Shown here in pieces: positions 33,951 through 42,576 of a stretch of DNA of 64,000 bases; position 1 is the first letter of the stretch, and each line of letters begins with the position of its first letter. The position numbers and the translations under genes were made by a program. The stretch comes from Acidisoma sp965199065 (GTDB lineage Bacteria > Pseudomonadota > Alphaproteobacteria > Acetobacterales > Acetobacteraceae): assembly GCF_965199065.1 (NCBI RefSeq), contig NZ_CBDAQN010000001.1, forward strand, positions 744,001-808,000, read 5' to 3'. The notes under the pieces are model-generated. The model had not been told where the DNA came from and searched no databases. It was given only the letters and a program-made list of their open reading frames with translations.

Positions 33951-36140
33951 TCAATGAGCCTGCAGCGCCGCCTGGTGTCCGGGTTTCAGCCATGGCTCCA
34001 GCTCTTGCGCGGTGAGCGGCCGCGAGAACAGGAATCCCTGCACGGAATCGCAGCCGCAGTCGGAGACGATGCCGAGTTCCTCGTGCGTCTCCACGCCCTC
34101 CGCGACAACCGGCAGTTTCAGGACATGCGCGAGCTGAACCATGGTCGCAAGCAGGCTGATGCCGGCCTCGCCCTCCTTCGCCTGATCGAGAAAGCTGCGG
34201 TCGAGCTTCACCGAGGTCAGGGGCAGCCGCGGCAGCTGGGTGAGCGACGAGTAGCCGACGCCGAAGTCATCCATCGCGATCTTGAAGCCCGCATCCCGCG
34301 CGAGCCGGAGAGACTGCAGCGCGCGATCGTCGGCAAAGCTGCCTTCTGTCACTTCCAGGCAGAAGTTGCTGCACTCCAGGCCATGGCGGCCGATCAGCGC
34401 GCCCAGGCTTCCCGCTACGTCCGACCGGGCGAGTTCGAGCGGCGAGACGTTGAGGTTGATCATCGGCGGCCGGCCGGGAGCGACGTCCCGCCAGCGAGCG
34501 GCCTGCATCACGGCCATTTCACGCAGCTTGCAGCCAAGGCCCAGGAACATGCCGGAGCTCTCCGCGATGCCGACGAAGCGCGCCGGGGGGACTATGTCGC
34601 CCCTCGGATGCCGCCAGCGCGCCAGCGCCTCCACGGCCACCAGCCGGCGGTCCCGCAGGCTGATGATCGGCTGATAGACCAGGAACAGCTCCGAGTTGCT
34701 GCTGAAGGCGCTGTGCAGATCCTGCTCCAGTCCGGCCCGTTCGATGCGAGCCTCGTGCATGGCGCTGACGAAAGGCACGGCCTGATTGCCGCCCTGGGTC
34801 TTGGCAATGTGCATGGCCTCGTCGGCTGCGTGCCGGAGGTCGCGGATGCCCTCGATGGGACCATGGGCCACGCCGACGCTGGCGGTGACGTGGATCTGGC
34901 GGCCATCTTCCATGGGGAAGGGCACCGCCATGATCTCGACCACCGCCTGGGCCATACGTTTCGCGGCCGCGAGCCCGATCCCCGTGCCGAAAACGGCGAA
35001 ATCATCTCCGCCGGCACGTGCCACGCAATGCGGCTCGGCCAGATTGGCAAGCCGCTTGGCCGCCTGCACGAGCAGGCTGTCGCCCGCGGCCGTGCCGAGG
35101 GCATTGTTCACGGACCGGAAGCGGTCGATGTCGATCATGATGATGGCAGCATCGGCGGCTGAGTGCCCTTCGACTGCGAGCATCTCATCCACCTGACTGC
35201 GGGTCAGCAACCCCGTGAGGCTGTCTCTGGCGTGATCCGGTCGTGCGCCCTCGGCCGCTTTGCGTTCTCTGTCGAGAGTGTCGAAGCGCTGGGCGAGGAC
35301 GAGGCCGACGGTCCAGATCCAAATGAGCATGAGGACCGCCTCGCCGATCATCAGAATGCCACCATGCGATCCGCCAAAGCGGGCGAGAAGCCCGCCGATG
35401 AGCAGGATGCCGAAGGTGGCGGCGCCCATGCCGTGGCGGATGAGCCTCTGGCTGAGGCGACGGGCAGGGCCTCGACCCCCGGCAGGCGAGCGGAGAAAGC
35501 CCGACCCGGCGGTCGTCGCCATCATGGACAGCGCGATCGCGGAGCCGGCCAGGCCGGTGAACAAGGCCATCGGGCGGTCGAACGGCGGCAGCATGGCCGC
35601 GTAACCGAGTAGCGTCACCAGGAAACCGGCGCTGGCTCCGGCAAGCAGAATTTGGCCCGTCCTGACCCACGGGTGTTGCAGGAGCCCTACGCCGGCCGCG
35701 AGCAGGAAAAGGCTGCCGACGGAAGCGACGCCGAAGACCGACGGCCCTGGGGCTGCCTGTGGCGGGAGCGCCGGCCGGGGGAAAGGCAGAAGGCTCTCGA
35801 TGACGTGGGGCGCGAAGTGGGACGTGCCGAGCCGCGCCAGGAGGAGGAGGAACGCCAGTCCGATGGCAGACTGCCCGGCGAGACGCCAGGGGAGCCTCGA
35901 TCCGGATGTCGCGAGGGCGGCGAGGCCCAGGAGAAGTATGCAGGCGGCCAACATGGGATCACTCCCCGCGGGGCTCTCCATGATGGCGTGCCTGCCGCGG
36001 ATGCTTGCATCGCCGTAGTCGGCGAGCAGCGCGAGTCCAAGGACGATGCCCAAACCCGCGCCGAAGAAGTGCGTGTACTTTGCCGGACGCGGCAGGCCGA
36101 TCGCGGAACCATTGGGGACGGTTCGGCCTCGGGGGCTCAT
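33951..36140 (-). CDS. Membrane GGDEF-EAL protein (c-di-GMP signalling)
   Basis: A 729-residue protein with about eight predicted membrane helices (residues about 22-285), a GGDEF domain (about 300-460) and an EAL domain (about 470-720). The cyclase signature reads AGGDDF (377-381) instead of GG[DE]EF, so cyclase activity is doubtful or reduced. The phosphodiesterase half looks intact: EALAR (504-508), NLNVSP, CLEVTEG, AMDDFGVGYSSL, VKLDRSFLD, AEGVETHEEL and VQGFLFSRPL. Net activity is therefore probably c-di-GMP breakdown, possibly controlled by GTP binding to the GGDDF domain. The start at 36140 has GGAG about 10 bases upstream; the frame stays open to 36248. The input sensed by the membrane part is unknown. 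Confidence 0.9.
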   Translation of the reverse strand: MSPRGRTVPNGSAIGLPRPAKYTHFFGAGLGIVLGLALLADYGDASIRGRHAIMESPAGSDPMLAACILLLGLAALATSGSRLPWRLAGQSAIGLAFLLLLARLGTSHFAPHVIESLLPFPRPALPPQAAPGPSVFGVASVGSLFLLAAGVGLLQHPWVRTGQILLAGASAGFLVTLLGYAAMLPPFDRPMALFTGLAGSAIALSMMATTAGSGFLRSPAGGRGPARRLSQRLIRHGMGAATFGILLIGGLLARFGGSHGGILMIGEAVLMLIWIWTVGLVLAQRFDTLDRERKAAEGARPDHARDSLTGLLTRSQVDEMLAVEGHSAADAAIIMIDIDRFRSVNNALGTAAGDSLLVQAAKRLANLAEPHCVARAGGDDFAVFGTGIGLAAAKRMAQAVVEIMAVPFPMEDGRQIHVTASVGVAHGPIEGIRDLRHAADEAMHIAKTQGGNQAVPFVSAMHEARIERAGLEQDLHSAFSSNSELFLVYQPIISLRDRRLVAVEALARWRHPRGDIVPPARFVGIAESSGMFLGLGCKLREMAVMQAARWRDVAPGRPPMINLNVSPLELARSDVAGSLGALIGRHGLECSNFCLEVTEGSFADDRALQSLRLARDAGFKIAMDDFGVGYSSLTQLPRLPLTSVKLDRSFLDQAKEGEAGISLLATMVQLAHVLKLPVVAEGVETHEELGIVSDCGCDSVQGFLFSRPLTAQELEPWLKPGHQAALQAH

Positions 36141-36401
36141 ATGTCCGTTTCTCCCTGGCAGGGAAGTATCGCGGCAGCAGGGGTTCGATACGGTTCGATA
36201 GGGTCTCCGGGCCCTTGGGCTTCGTGCAGGGCCCCAGGTTATCCTCACCTGTGCCGGAGGTGTCGTGCCCCATTTAGGGCTTGCGATTGTGGAACCTGGA
36301 TCGTGCGCGGCACCATGACGATCAACCCGTTACCTTTCCTTGTTCTGCCGGGAAGGACGCTCCCCGGATATCGTCTCGATAACGTATGATTGATCGATCC
36401 T
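36141..36401. other. Intergenic space upstream of the GGDEF-EAL gene
   Basis: About 260 bases between the RadC stop and the GGDEF-EAL start. It contains CCGGGA and TCCCCGG arms near 36348-36368 that could pair, and a small TGATCGATC palindrome near 36391. I see no credible gene and no assignable promoter. It should contain the promoter of the leftward GGDEF-EAL gene and the end of the RadC transcript. Confidence 0.4.
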
Positions 36402-37205
36402 TCAGATCAGGCCCTCCTGGCGCAGGCTGACCCATCGCGCGTTGCCGATGATGATATGGTCGTGGAGCAGCACCGACAGCGGTTCGGCCGCGCTACGGAT
36501 GGCGCGCGTCATCTGGATGTCCTGCTGCGAGGGCGTCGGGTCGCCGCTCGGGTGGTTGTGCACCAGAATGACGGCCGTCGCGTTCAGTTCCAGCGCCCGG
36601 CGCACCAGCTCCCGCGGGTAGACCGGCGTTGCGTTGACGGTTCCGCGGCCTTGCGCCTCGTCCGCGATCAGCCGGTTGCGCGTGTCGAGGTAGAGCACGC
36701 GGAAATGCTCGATCCGCTCGCGCGCCAGCACCGCGGTGAGATACTCCATGAGACGTTGCCACGTCGAAAGGATGGGCTGGTCGATCACCTCGGCTCGCAT
36801 CAGCCGCAACGCCGCTGCCTGGATGGTCTTCAGCGCCGCGATGCCCGCTTCGCCGAGGCCTTCGATTTCCCGCAGTTCATGCGGTGTCGCCGCGATGCAA
36901 CCGGCGAAGCTGCGAAAACGGGCGAGGAGCGCCCGCGCGATCGGTTTCGTATCCCGGCGGGGGAGCGCCAGGAACAACGTCATCTCAAGCACTTCGTGAT
37001 CGGCAAGCGCGTCAGGCCCTGCCTTCAGCAGCCGGGCCCGCATACGGGAGCGATGGCCCTCGGCGCCGGGCACCGCGGGAGCGCCAGCTCCCTTCATCTC
37101 CGACATGGCAGGGGGCGCCGGATCGAAGAGCCCTTGCGCGTCGGCGAGGTGAGGGTGCTTTGCCACGGCGCCTAATCTCGCACGGGCCCGGTCCAGAGGG
37201 AACAC
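36402..37205 (-). CDS. radC: RadC/JAB-domain protein
   Basis: A 267-residue protein. The N-terminal part (HRSRMRARLLKAGPDALADH) is the usual UPF0758 helix-hairpin-helix region, with EIEGLGEAGIAALKTIQAA. The C-terminal part carries a JAB/MPN metal motif, VHNHPSGDPTPSQQD, near residue 216. RadC was once linked to DNA repair, but its function is unsettled. The GTG at 37205 has no clear ribosome-binding site, and a shorter form from 37106 (MSEMKGAG) would keep the whole conserved region, so the N-terminus is uncertain. Confidence 0.85.
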   Translation of the reverse strand: MFPLDRARARLGAVAKHPHLADAQGLFDPAPPAMSEMKGAGAPAVPGAEGHRSRMRARLLKAGPDALADHEVLEMTLFLALPRRDTKPIARALLARFRSFAGCIAATPHELREIEGLGEAGIAALKTIQAAALRLMRAEVIDQPILSTWQRLMEYLTAVLARERIEHFRVLYLDTRNRLIADEAQGRGTVNATPVYPRELVRRALELNATAVILVHNHPSGDPTPSQQDIQMTRAIRSAAEPLSVLLHDHIIIGNARWVSLRQEGLI

Positions 37206-37312
37206 CGTTGCGAAAAAGTATTGAAATTCAGGTCAGGCGGGATCGTCATCCTTCACGTAGGAGGCGAGGCCATTGCCCCTGATGGACGCCGCCGGCTACT
37301 CTGCGTCGGCTG

Positions 37313-38305
37313 CTACCTCCGCATCAGCCTTGCCGCCGCAGGGGCGAAGTAGGTCAGCACGCCGTTGCAGCCGGCGCGCTTGAAGGCCATCAGGCTCTCC
37401 ATCATCGCGCGCTCTTCGTCGAGCCAGCCGTTGCGGGCCGCCGCCATGATCATCGCGTATTCGCCCGACACCTGATAGGCGAACAGCGGCACCTCGAAGC
37501 GCTCATGCACGCGGCGGATGATGTCGAGATACGGCATCCCCGGCTTGACCATGATCATGTCGGCGCCCTCGGCGATGTCCATGCCGACCTCGCGCAGCGC
37601 CTCGTCCGAGTTCGCCGGGTCCATCTGGTAGGTCTTCTTGTCGCCCTTCAGCGAGCCGGCGTTGCCGAGCGCATCCCGGAACGGCCCATAGAAGGCGCTC
37701 GCATACTTGGCGGCGTAGCTCATGATCTTGGTATGGATGAGCCCGGCGCTGTCGAGCGCCTCGCGGATCACGCCGACGCGCCCGTCCATCATGTCCGAGG
37801 GCGCGATCACGTCGATGCCGGCCTCCGCCTGCACCACCGCCTGCCGCGCCAGAACCTCCAGCGTCTCGTCGTTGGCGACGTAGCCCTGCCGGATGACGCC
37901 GTCATGGCCGTGGTCGGTATAGGGGTCGAGCGCCACGTCCCCGACCAGCCCGAGGTCGGGAAACTCGGCCTTCAGCAGGCGCGCCGCCGAGCAGACGAGG
38001 TTCTTCGGGTTGGTCGCCTCCGTGCCCTCGGCGTTCTTGCGCTCCTGGAGCGTCGCCGGGAAGAAGGCGACGGCGGGGATGCCGAGCCGGATGGCGGGTT
38101 CGACATGGGCGAGCAGCCCATCGAGCGTCACGCGCACGACGCCCGGCATGGAACTCACCTCGGTCGGCTCGCCCGAACCTTCCCGCAGGAAGATCGGCCA
38201 GATGAGATCGTCGACGGAGAGGGTGTTTTCGGCGACGAGCCGCCGGGTCCAGCCGTCGCGGCGGTTGCGGCGGAGACGGGTTTGGGGGAAGCGGCTGTCG
38301 GTCAT
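37313..38305 (-). CDS. hemB: Delta-aminolevulinic acid dehydratase (porphobilinogen synthase)
   Basis: A 330-residue enzyme joining two 5-aminolevulinates into porphobilinogen in haem, chlorophyll and cobalamin synthesis. The Schiff-base Lys is in MIMVKPGMPYLDI, with a second active Lys in GSLKGDKKTYQMDPAN. The metal loop reads VALDPYTDHGHDG, where zinc enzymes have cysteines (CxCxxYxxHGHCG), so this is the magnesium/potassium type typical of alphaproteobacteria. The ATG at 38305 has AAGAGG upstream. It diverges from glyA over 190 bases. Confidence 0.95.
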   Translation of the reverse strand: MTDSRFPQTRLRRNRRDGWTRRLVAENTLSVDDLIWPIFLREGSGEPTEVSSMPGVVRVTLDGLLAHVEPAIRLGIPAVAFFPATLQERKNAEGTEATNPKNLVCSAARLLKAEFPDLGLVGDVALDPYTDHGHDGVIRQGYVANDETLEVLARQAVVQAEAGIDVIAPSDMMDGRVGVIREALDSAGLIHTKIMSYAAKYASAFYGPFRDALGNAGSLKGDKKTYQMDPANSDEALREVGMDIAEGADMIMVKPGMPYLDIIRRVHERFEVPLFAYQVSGEYAMIMAAARNGWLDEERAMMESLMAFKRAGCNGVLTYFAPAAARLMRR

Positions 38306-38495
38306 GAGCAAGAACCTCTTGGAAGTCTGGCGTTGTCTTTAAGCGCTAATCCCCATCATGACAGGCAACCCAGCCTTGGGAAGGCAGACGTTCACCAGCG
38401 GATCAAGGCCATGTTAAGGGAGTCGCCAGGCCAATTCGCGCATCCTCCGACCGGACCATCCCGCGGCTGAGAGTTGTCCAACCAGGAACCGTGCC
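38306..38495. promoter_or_regulatory. Divergent hemB-glyA promoter region
   Basis: About 190 bases between divergent starts. I looked for a glycine or other riboswitch ahead of glyA and saw none. A short A/T-richer patch occurs around 38335-38355. No operator palindrome is apparent. Confidence 0.35.
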
Positions 38496-39797
38496 ATGAA
38501 CGAGCAGTCGCCCGCCGTCAGTCTTGAGCGCTTCTTCACGGCCTCCGTCGAGGAGACCGACCCGGAACTCGCCGCCGCCCTCAAGCGCGAACTGGGACGG
38601 CAGCAGGACGGCATCGAGCTTATCGCGAGCGAGAACATCGTCTCGCGCGCCGTGCTGGACGCCCAGGGGTCGGTCCTGACCAATAAATACGCCGAGGGTT
38701 ATCCGGGTCGCCGCTACTATGGCGGTTGCGCCGCCGTCGACGTCGCGGAGCAGCTCGCGATCGACCGCGCCTGCAAGATCTTCGGCTGCACCTTCGCCAA
38801 CGTGCAGCCCCATTCGGGCGCCCAGGCCAATCAGGGCGTCATGCTGGCGCTGTTGAAGCCCGGCGACACCTTCCTCGGCATGAGCCTCGCCGCCGGCGGC
38901 CATCTCAGCCACGGCGCCGCCCCGAACCTCTCCGGCAAGTGGTTCCGCGCCGTCCAGTACGGCGTTCGCCAGGATGACGGGTTGCTCGACTACGAGGAGC
39001 TGGAGGAGAAGGCGCGGGCCGAGCGCCCGAAGCTCATCATCGCGGGCGGTTCGGCCTATCCCCGCGTCATCGACTTCGCCCGCATCCGGAAGGTCGCGGA
39101 CGAGGTCGGCGCGATCTTCATGGTCGACATGGCGCATTTCGCCGGGCTGGTGGCGGCGGGCGTCTATCCGAGCCCGCTGCCGCACGCTCATGTCGTGACG
39201 ACCACGACCCACAAGACGCTGCGCGGGCCGCGCGGCGGGATGATCCTCAGCAACGACCCCGATCTCGGCAAGCGCATCAACTCGGCGATGTTTCCCGGCC
39301 TTCAGGGCGGCCCGCTGATGCATGTGATCGCCGCCAAGGCCGTCGCCTTCGGGGAGGCGCTGCGCCCCGAGTTCCGCACCTACCAGAAGCAGGTGGTCGC
39401 CAATGCGCGGGTGCTCGCCGAGACGCTCGTCGCGCGCGGCTTCGACATCGTGACGGGCGGCACGGACAGCCATCTGCTGCTGGTCGATCTGCGGCCGAAG
39501 CGCGTCACCGGCAAGCTGGCGGAGGCGAGCCTCGAGCGCGCCCACATGACGGCGAACAAGAACGCCATCCCCTTCGATCCCGAGAAGCCGGCGATCACCT
39601 CCGGCATCCGGCTCGGCACGCCGGCGGCGACCACGCGCGGCTTCGGCGAGGCGGAGTTCCGCGAAGTGGGCGAGATGATCGACGAGGTGCTGACGGGCCT
39701 GTCGGGCTCCAACGACGGCAGCAACGCGCTGGTCGAGGATGCGGTGGGCCGCCGCGTCCAGGCGCTTTGCGCGCGTTTCCCGATCTACCCGAACTGA
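38496..39797 (+). CDS. glyA: Serine hydroxymethyltransferase
   Basis: A 433-residue PLP enzyme interconverting serine and glycine with tetrahydrofolate, the main source of one-carbon units. The PLP Lys is Lys240 in VTTTTHKTLRGPRGG. Other landmarks are IELIASENIVSRAVLDAQGS, YAEGYPGRRYYGGC and VDMAHFAGLVAAGVYPSPL. Length and spacing are standard. It begins a long rightward run with nrdR 13 bases after its stop. Confidence 0.97.
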   Translation: MNEQSPAVSLERFFTASVEETDPELAAALKRELGRQQDGIELIASENIVSRAVLDAQGSVLTNKYAEGYPGRRYYGGCAAVDVAEQLAIDRACKIFGCTFANVQPHSGAQANQGVMLALLKPGDTFLGMSLAAGGHLSHGAAPNLSGKWFRAVQYGVRQDDGLLDYEELEEKARAERPKLIIAGGSAYPRVIDFARIRKVADEVGAIFMVDMAHFAGLVAAGVYPSPLPHAHVVTTTTHKTLRGPRGGMILSNDPDLGKRINSAMFPGLQGGPLMHVIAAKAVAFGEALRPEFRTYQKQVVANARVLAETLVARGFDIVTGGTDSHLLLVDLRPKRVTGKLAEASLERAHMTANKNAIPFDPEKPAITSGIRLGTPAATTRGFGEAEFREVGEMIDEVLTGLSGSNDGSNALVEDAVGRRVQALCARFPIYPN

Positions 39798-39810
39798 GGG
39801 TTGCCGGCGG

Positions 39811-40281
39811 ATGCGCTGCCCGTTCTGCGGCCACGACGACGCGCAGGTGAAGGATAGCCGGCCCAGCGAGGATGGGACGTCGATCCGCAGGCGTCGCTTC
39901 TGCGGCGCGTGCAGCCAGCGCTTCACGACGATCGAGCGCGTTCAGCTGCGCGAACTGGTGGTCGTGAAGTCCGACAACCGCCGCGTGCCGTTCGACCGCG
40001 ACAAGCTGGCGCGCTCCATCCGCATCGCGCTCCGCAAGCGGCCGGTGCAGGAGGAGCGGATCGACCGCATCGTCAACAGCATCGTGCGGAAGCTGGAGTC
40101 CAGCGGCGAGAGCGACATCGTCAGCAAGCAGATCGGCGAGCTGGTGATGGAGACGCTGAAGGAAGTGGACGACGTGGCCTATGTCCGCTTCGCCAGCGTC
40201 TACCGCAACTTCCGCGAGGCGAAGGATTTCGAGCAGTTCCTCGGGCAGCTGGGCGAGCGCGTCGAGCCCGAACCCACTTAG
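39811..40281 (+). CDS. nrdR: Transcriptional repressor NrdR
   Basis: A 156-residue regulator that represses ribonucleotide reductase genes in response to (d)ATP. The N-terminal zinc ribbon has CPFC (Cys3, Cys6) and CGAC (Cys31, Cys34), followed by the ATP-cone domain (VKSDNRRVPFDRDKLARSIR to about residue 140). The ATG at 39811 overlaps no other gene, and the protein is complete from it. In many alphaproteobacteria nrdR is followed by ribD; here ribE follows after 62 bases that hold a palindromic repeat. Confidence 0.96.
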   Translation: MRCPFCGHDDAQVKDSRPSEDGTSIRRRRFCGACSQRFTTIERVQLRELVVVKSDNRRVPFDRDKLARSIRIALRKRPVQEERIDRIVNSIVRKLESSGESDIVSKQIGELVMETLKEVDDVAYVRFASVYRNFREAKDFEQFLGQLGERVEPEPT

Positions 40282-40290
40282 GCAGAGAGA

Positions 40291-40318
40291 GTTTTCTGGT
40301 TCTCTCGAAAAGAACCGC
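40291..40318 (-). repeat. Dispersed palindromic repeat, copy 3 (inverted, shortened)
   Basis: Read on the minus strand this is GCGGTTCTTTT, CGAGA, GAACC, then AGAAAAC. It matches the other two copies on both sides of the stem but lacks about 3-4 bases of the inner right arm, leaving GGTTCT paired with AGAACC. It lies between nrdR and ribE, in the position where ribD often sits in related gene orders. Confidence 0.65.
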
Positions 40319-40343
40319 TTTCCTGCTTCCTGAAAGGCCAAGC

Positions 40344-40961
40344 ATGTTCACAGGCATCATCTCGGGCGTTGGCACCCTTTCCGAGGTCCGGCCGGTCGGC
40401 GAGGGCACCGACATGCGGCTACGCATCGCCGTGCCGCAGGACCGTGACGTTTGGGCTGGTTTGCCGGGCGTGATCCTCGGCGCCTCGATCTCCTGTTCCG
40501 GCTGTTGCCTCACCGTCGTCGAGATGGATGGCGCGTCCTTCGCGGTCGATGTCTCGGCGGAGACGCTGTCGAAGACGACGCTCGGCCGTTGGCAGCCCGG
40601 CCGCCGGATCAATCTGGAGCGTCCGCTGAAGATGGGCGACGAACTCGGGGGGCACATCGTTTCCGGCCACGTCGACGGGCTGGGCGAAGTGCTCACCTCG
40701 ACGCCCGAAAACGGCTCCACCCGCTGGACCTTCCGGGTGCCGCCGGCGATCGCGCGTTTCATCGCCGCGAAGGGCAGCGTCGCCGTCGATGGAGTGTCCT
40801 TGACGGTGAACGAGGTTGAGGGCGATGTGTTCGGCGTGAACATCATTCCCCACACCTCCGAGGCGACGACGTTCGGCGCGCTGGCCGTGGGCGACCCGGT
40901 CAATCTGGAGATCGACATGCTGGCGCGTTATGTCGCACGGCTGACGGAGCGCGGCCTGTGA
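40344..40961 (+). CDS. ribE: Riboflavin synthase, alpha type
   Basis: A 205-residue enzyme that dismutates two 6,7-dimethyl-8-ribityllumazines into riboflavin. It has the expected internal duplication of two lumazine-binding beta barrels. MFTGIISGVGTL is the invariant start, GASISCSGCCLTVVEMDG belongs to barrel one, and GGHIVSGHVDG and GSVAVDGVSLTVNEV to barrel two. GAAAGG precedes the ATG. The stop overlaps the ribB start. Confidence 0.96.
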   Translation: MFTGIISGVGTLSEVRPVGEGTDMRLRIAVPQDRDVWAGLPGVILGASISCSGCCLTVVEMDGASFAVDVSAETLSKTTLGRWQPGRRINLERPLKMGDELGGHIVSGHVDGLGEVLTSTPENGSTRWTFRVPPAIARFIAAKGSVAVDGVSLTVNEVEGDVFGVNIIPHTSEATTFGALAVGDPVNLEIDMLARYVARLTERGL

Positions 40962-42100
40962 CGATGATCAACACTCATTCCCTGAGCGAATACATCTCCC
41001 CCGCCTCGGAGATCATCGAGGAAGCGCGGGCGGGCCGGATGTTCATCCTCGTCGACGACGAGGACCGCGAGAACGAGGGCGACCTCGTCATCCCGGCGCA
41101 GTTCGCGACGACGGAGGCGATCAACTTCATGGCCCGCTATGCGCGCGGGCTGATCTGCCTCGCCATGACGCGGCAGCGGGTGGAGCAGCTCGGCCTGTCG
41201 CTGATGAGCGCCCACAACCGCTCGCGCCATTCGTCCGCCTTCACCGTCTCGATCGAGGCGCGGCACGGCATCAGCACGGGCATCTCGGCCGCCGACCGGG
41301 CGCGGACCGTGGCGGTCGCCATCAACTCCGAGAACCCGCGCGACGAGATCGCGACGCCGGGCCACGTCTTCCCGCTGGCGGCGCGTGACGGCGGATCGCT
41401 GGTGCGCGCCGGTCATACCGAGGCGGCGGTCGACATCTCGCGTCTCGCCGGGCTCAACCCCTCGGGCGTCATCTGCGAGGTCATGAACGAGGACGGGACG
41501 ATGGCCCGTCTGCCGGAGCTGGCCGCCTTCTCCCAGCGGCACAATCTCAAGCTCGGCACGATCGCGGACCTCATCCAGCACCGCCGGCGGACGGAAAAGC
41601 TCGTGCGCCGGTCCTACGAGAGCTGGACGGGCGATCTGGAGGGCGGCGACTGGGCGGTGAAGGTGTTCGAGGATGCGCTGACCGGCACCGAGCATCTGGC
41701 CCTGGTGAAGGGCGATCTGACAGCCCCCGGCGCCAGCCTCGTCCGCGTCCACAGTGTCGATCCGGTCACCGATCTGCTGGGCAGCGGCCGGCAGGCCCTG
41801 GCCGCCTCGTCCCGCATCATCGCGGCCGCGGGGCGAGGGGTGATCGTGCTGTTGCGGGACACGCAGCCGGGCGCGGTTGCCCGCAAGCTCGGGCTGAGCG
41901 AGGCCGAGCGGGTGGAGGACCACGTGTTGCGTCATTACGGCATCGGTGCGCAGATCCTCATCGACCTAGGGGTGCGTGACATGATCCTACTCACCAACCA
42001 TCCGCGCAGCCTCATCGCGCTGGAGGGCTTCGGCCTCAACATCGTCGATCAGCAGCCGTTCGAGGATAAGGCGCGCACGGACGTGGGGCCTGTGGCATGA
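40958..42100 (+). CDS. ribB: 3,4-dihydroxy-2-butanone 4-phosphate synthase with decayed GTP cyclohydrolase II domain
   Basis: A 380-residue RibBA-shaped protein. The N-terminal half is a normal DHBP synthase (ribulose 5-phosphate to the four-carbon riboflavin precursor): DDEDRENEGDLV (33-44), TPGHVFPL with His136, AGHTEAAVDISRLAG and NEDG. The C-terminal half keeps the GTP cyclohydrolase II fold (VRVHS, YGIGAQILIDLGV, LLTNHPRS) but the zinc site is gone. Where SECLTGDxFxSxRCDCG is expected it reads SVDPVTDLLGSGRQAL, and residues 181-380 contain no Cys. The QEGRGIG loop is also lost. The protein is likely monofunctional, and the cell must have another ribA. The start GTG overlaps the ribE stop; an ATG at 40964 is an alternative. 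Confidence 0.93.
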   Translation: MTMINTHSLSEYISPASEIIEEARAGRMFILVDDEDRENEGDLVIPAQFATTEAINFMARYARGLICLAMTRQRVEQLGLSLMSAHNRSRHSSAFTVSIEARHGISTGISAADRARTVAVAINSENPRDEIATPGHVFPLAARDGGSLVRAGHTEAAVDISRLAGLNPSGVICEVMNEDGTMARLPELAAFSQRHNLKLGTIADLIQHRRRTEKLVRRSYESWTGDLEGGDWAVKVFEDALTGTEHLALVKGDLTAPGASLVRVHSVDPVTDLLGSGRQALAASSRIIAAAGRGVIVLLRDTQPGAVARKLGLSEAERVEDHVLRHYGIGAQILIDLGVRDMILLTNHPRSLIALEGFGLNIVDQQPFEDKARTDVGPVA

Positions 42101-42576
42101 GCACCGCCGACGCCGCCCCGATCGATGTGCCGAAGCTTAAAGGTGCGCCGCCCTCAGTTCTCATCATTACTGCGCCCTATTACCGGCAGGTGGTGGACGG
42201 CATGGTCAAGGGCGCCCGCGCGGTGCTGGACCGGGCCGCAGCCAAGTACGAGATCGTCCAGGTCGCCGGCGCCTATGAGTTGCCGCAAGCCTTGGGCATC
42301 GCCGCGGCCAGCAACCGGGCCTATGACGGCTTCGTCGTGATCGGCTGCGTCATCAAAGGCGAGACCGACCATTACGACTTCATCTGCAACTCGGCGATGA
42401 ACGGCATCATGCGCGTGGCGCTGGACTACAAGCTGTGCCTGGGCACGGCGCTGCTGACGGTGGACACGCTCGGTCAGGCGGTCGACCGCGCCGGCGGCGA
42501 GCACAACAAGGGAGCCGAGGCGGCAGCCGCGATGCTCAAGCAGATCGTGCTTCTCCGCCATCTGGGACCTAGCTGA
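42097..42576 (+). CDS. ribH: 6,7-dimethyl-8-ribityllumazine synthase
   Basis: A 159-residue subunit that condenses the four-carbon phosphate from RibB with the ribityl pyrimidine to form lumazine, the substrate of RibE. VAGAYELPQAL and IGCVIKGETDHYDFI (with the catalytic His) and the LGTALLTVDTLGQAVDR stretch are family hallmarks. The ATG overlaps the ribB stop (ATGA). The family usually assembles as pentamers or icosahedra. Confidence 0.96.
   Translation: MSTADAAPIDVPKLKGAPPSVLIITAPYYRQVVDGMVKGARAVLDRAAAKYEIVQVAGAYELPQALGIAAASNRAYDGFVVIGCVIKGETDHYDFICNSAMNGIMRVALDYKLCLGTALLTVDTLGQAVDRAGGEHNKGAEAAAAMLKQIVLLRHLGPS

Noticed and set aside
36172..36215. ggttcgata strings resembling a tRNA T-arm
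   Set aside because: No matching acceptor, D or anticodon stems were found around them, and they lie in the upstream leader of the GGDEF-EAL gene.
38306..38495. Glycine riboswitch ahead of glyA
   Set aside because: I could not identify the conserved purine-rich core or paired aptamers in the 190 bases.
40282..40343. FMN riboswitch ahead of ribE
   Set aside because: The 62-base space is too short for an RFN element, and it is taken up by the palindromic repeat.
40958..42100. Bifunctional RibBA (GTP cyclohydrolase II plus DHBP synthase)
   Set aside because: The zinc cysteines and the catalytic loop of the cyclohydrolase are missing, so only the DHBP synthase function is claimed.
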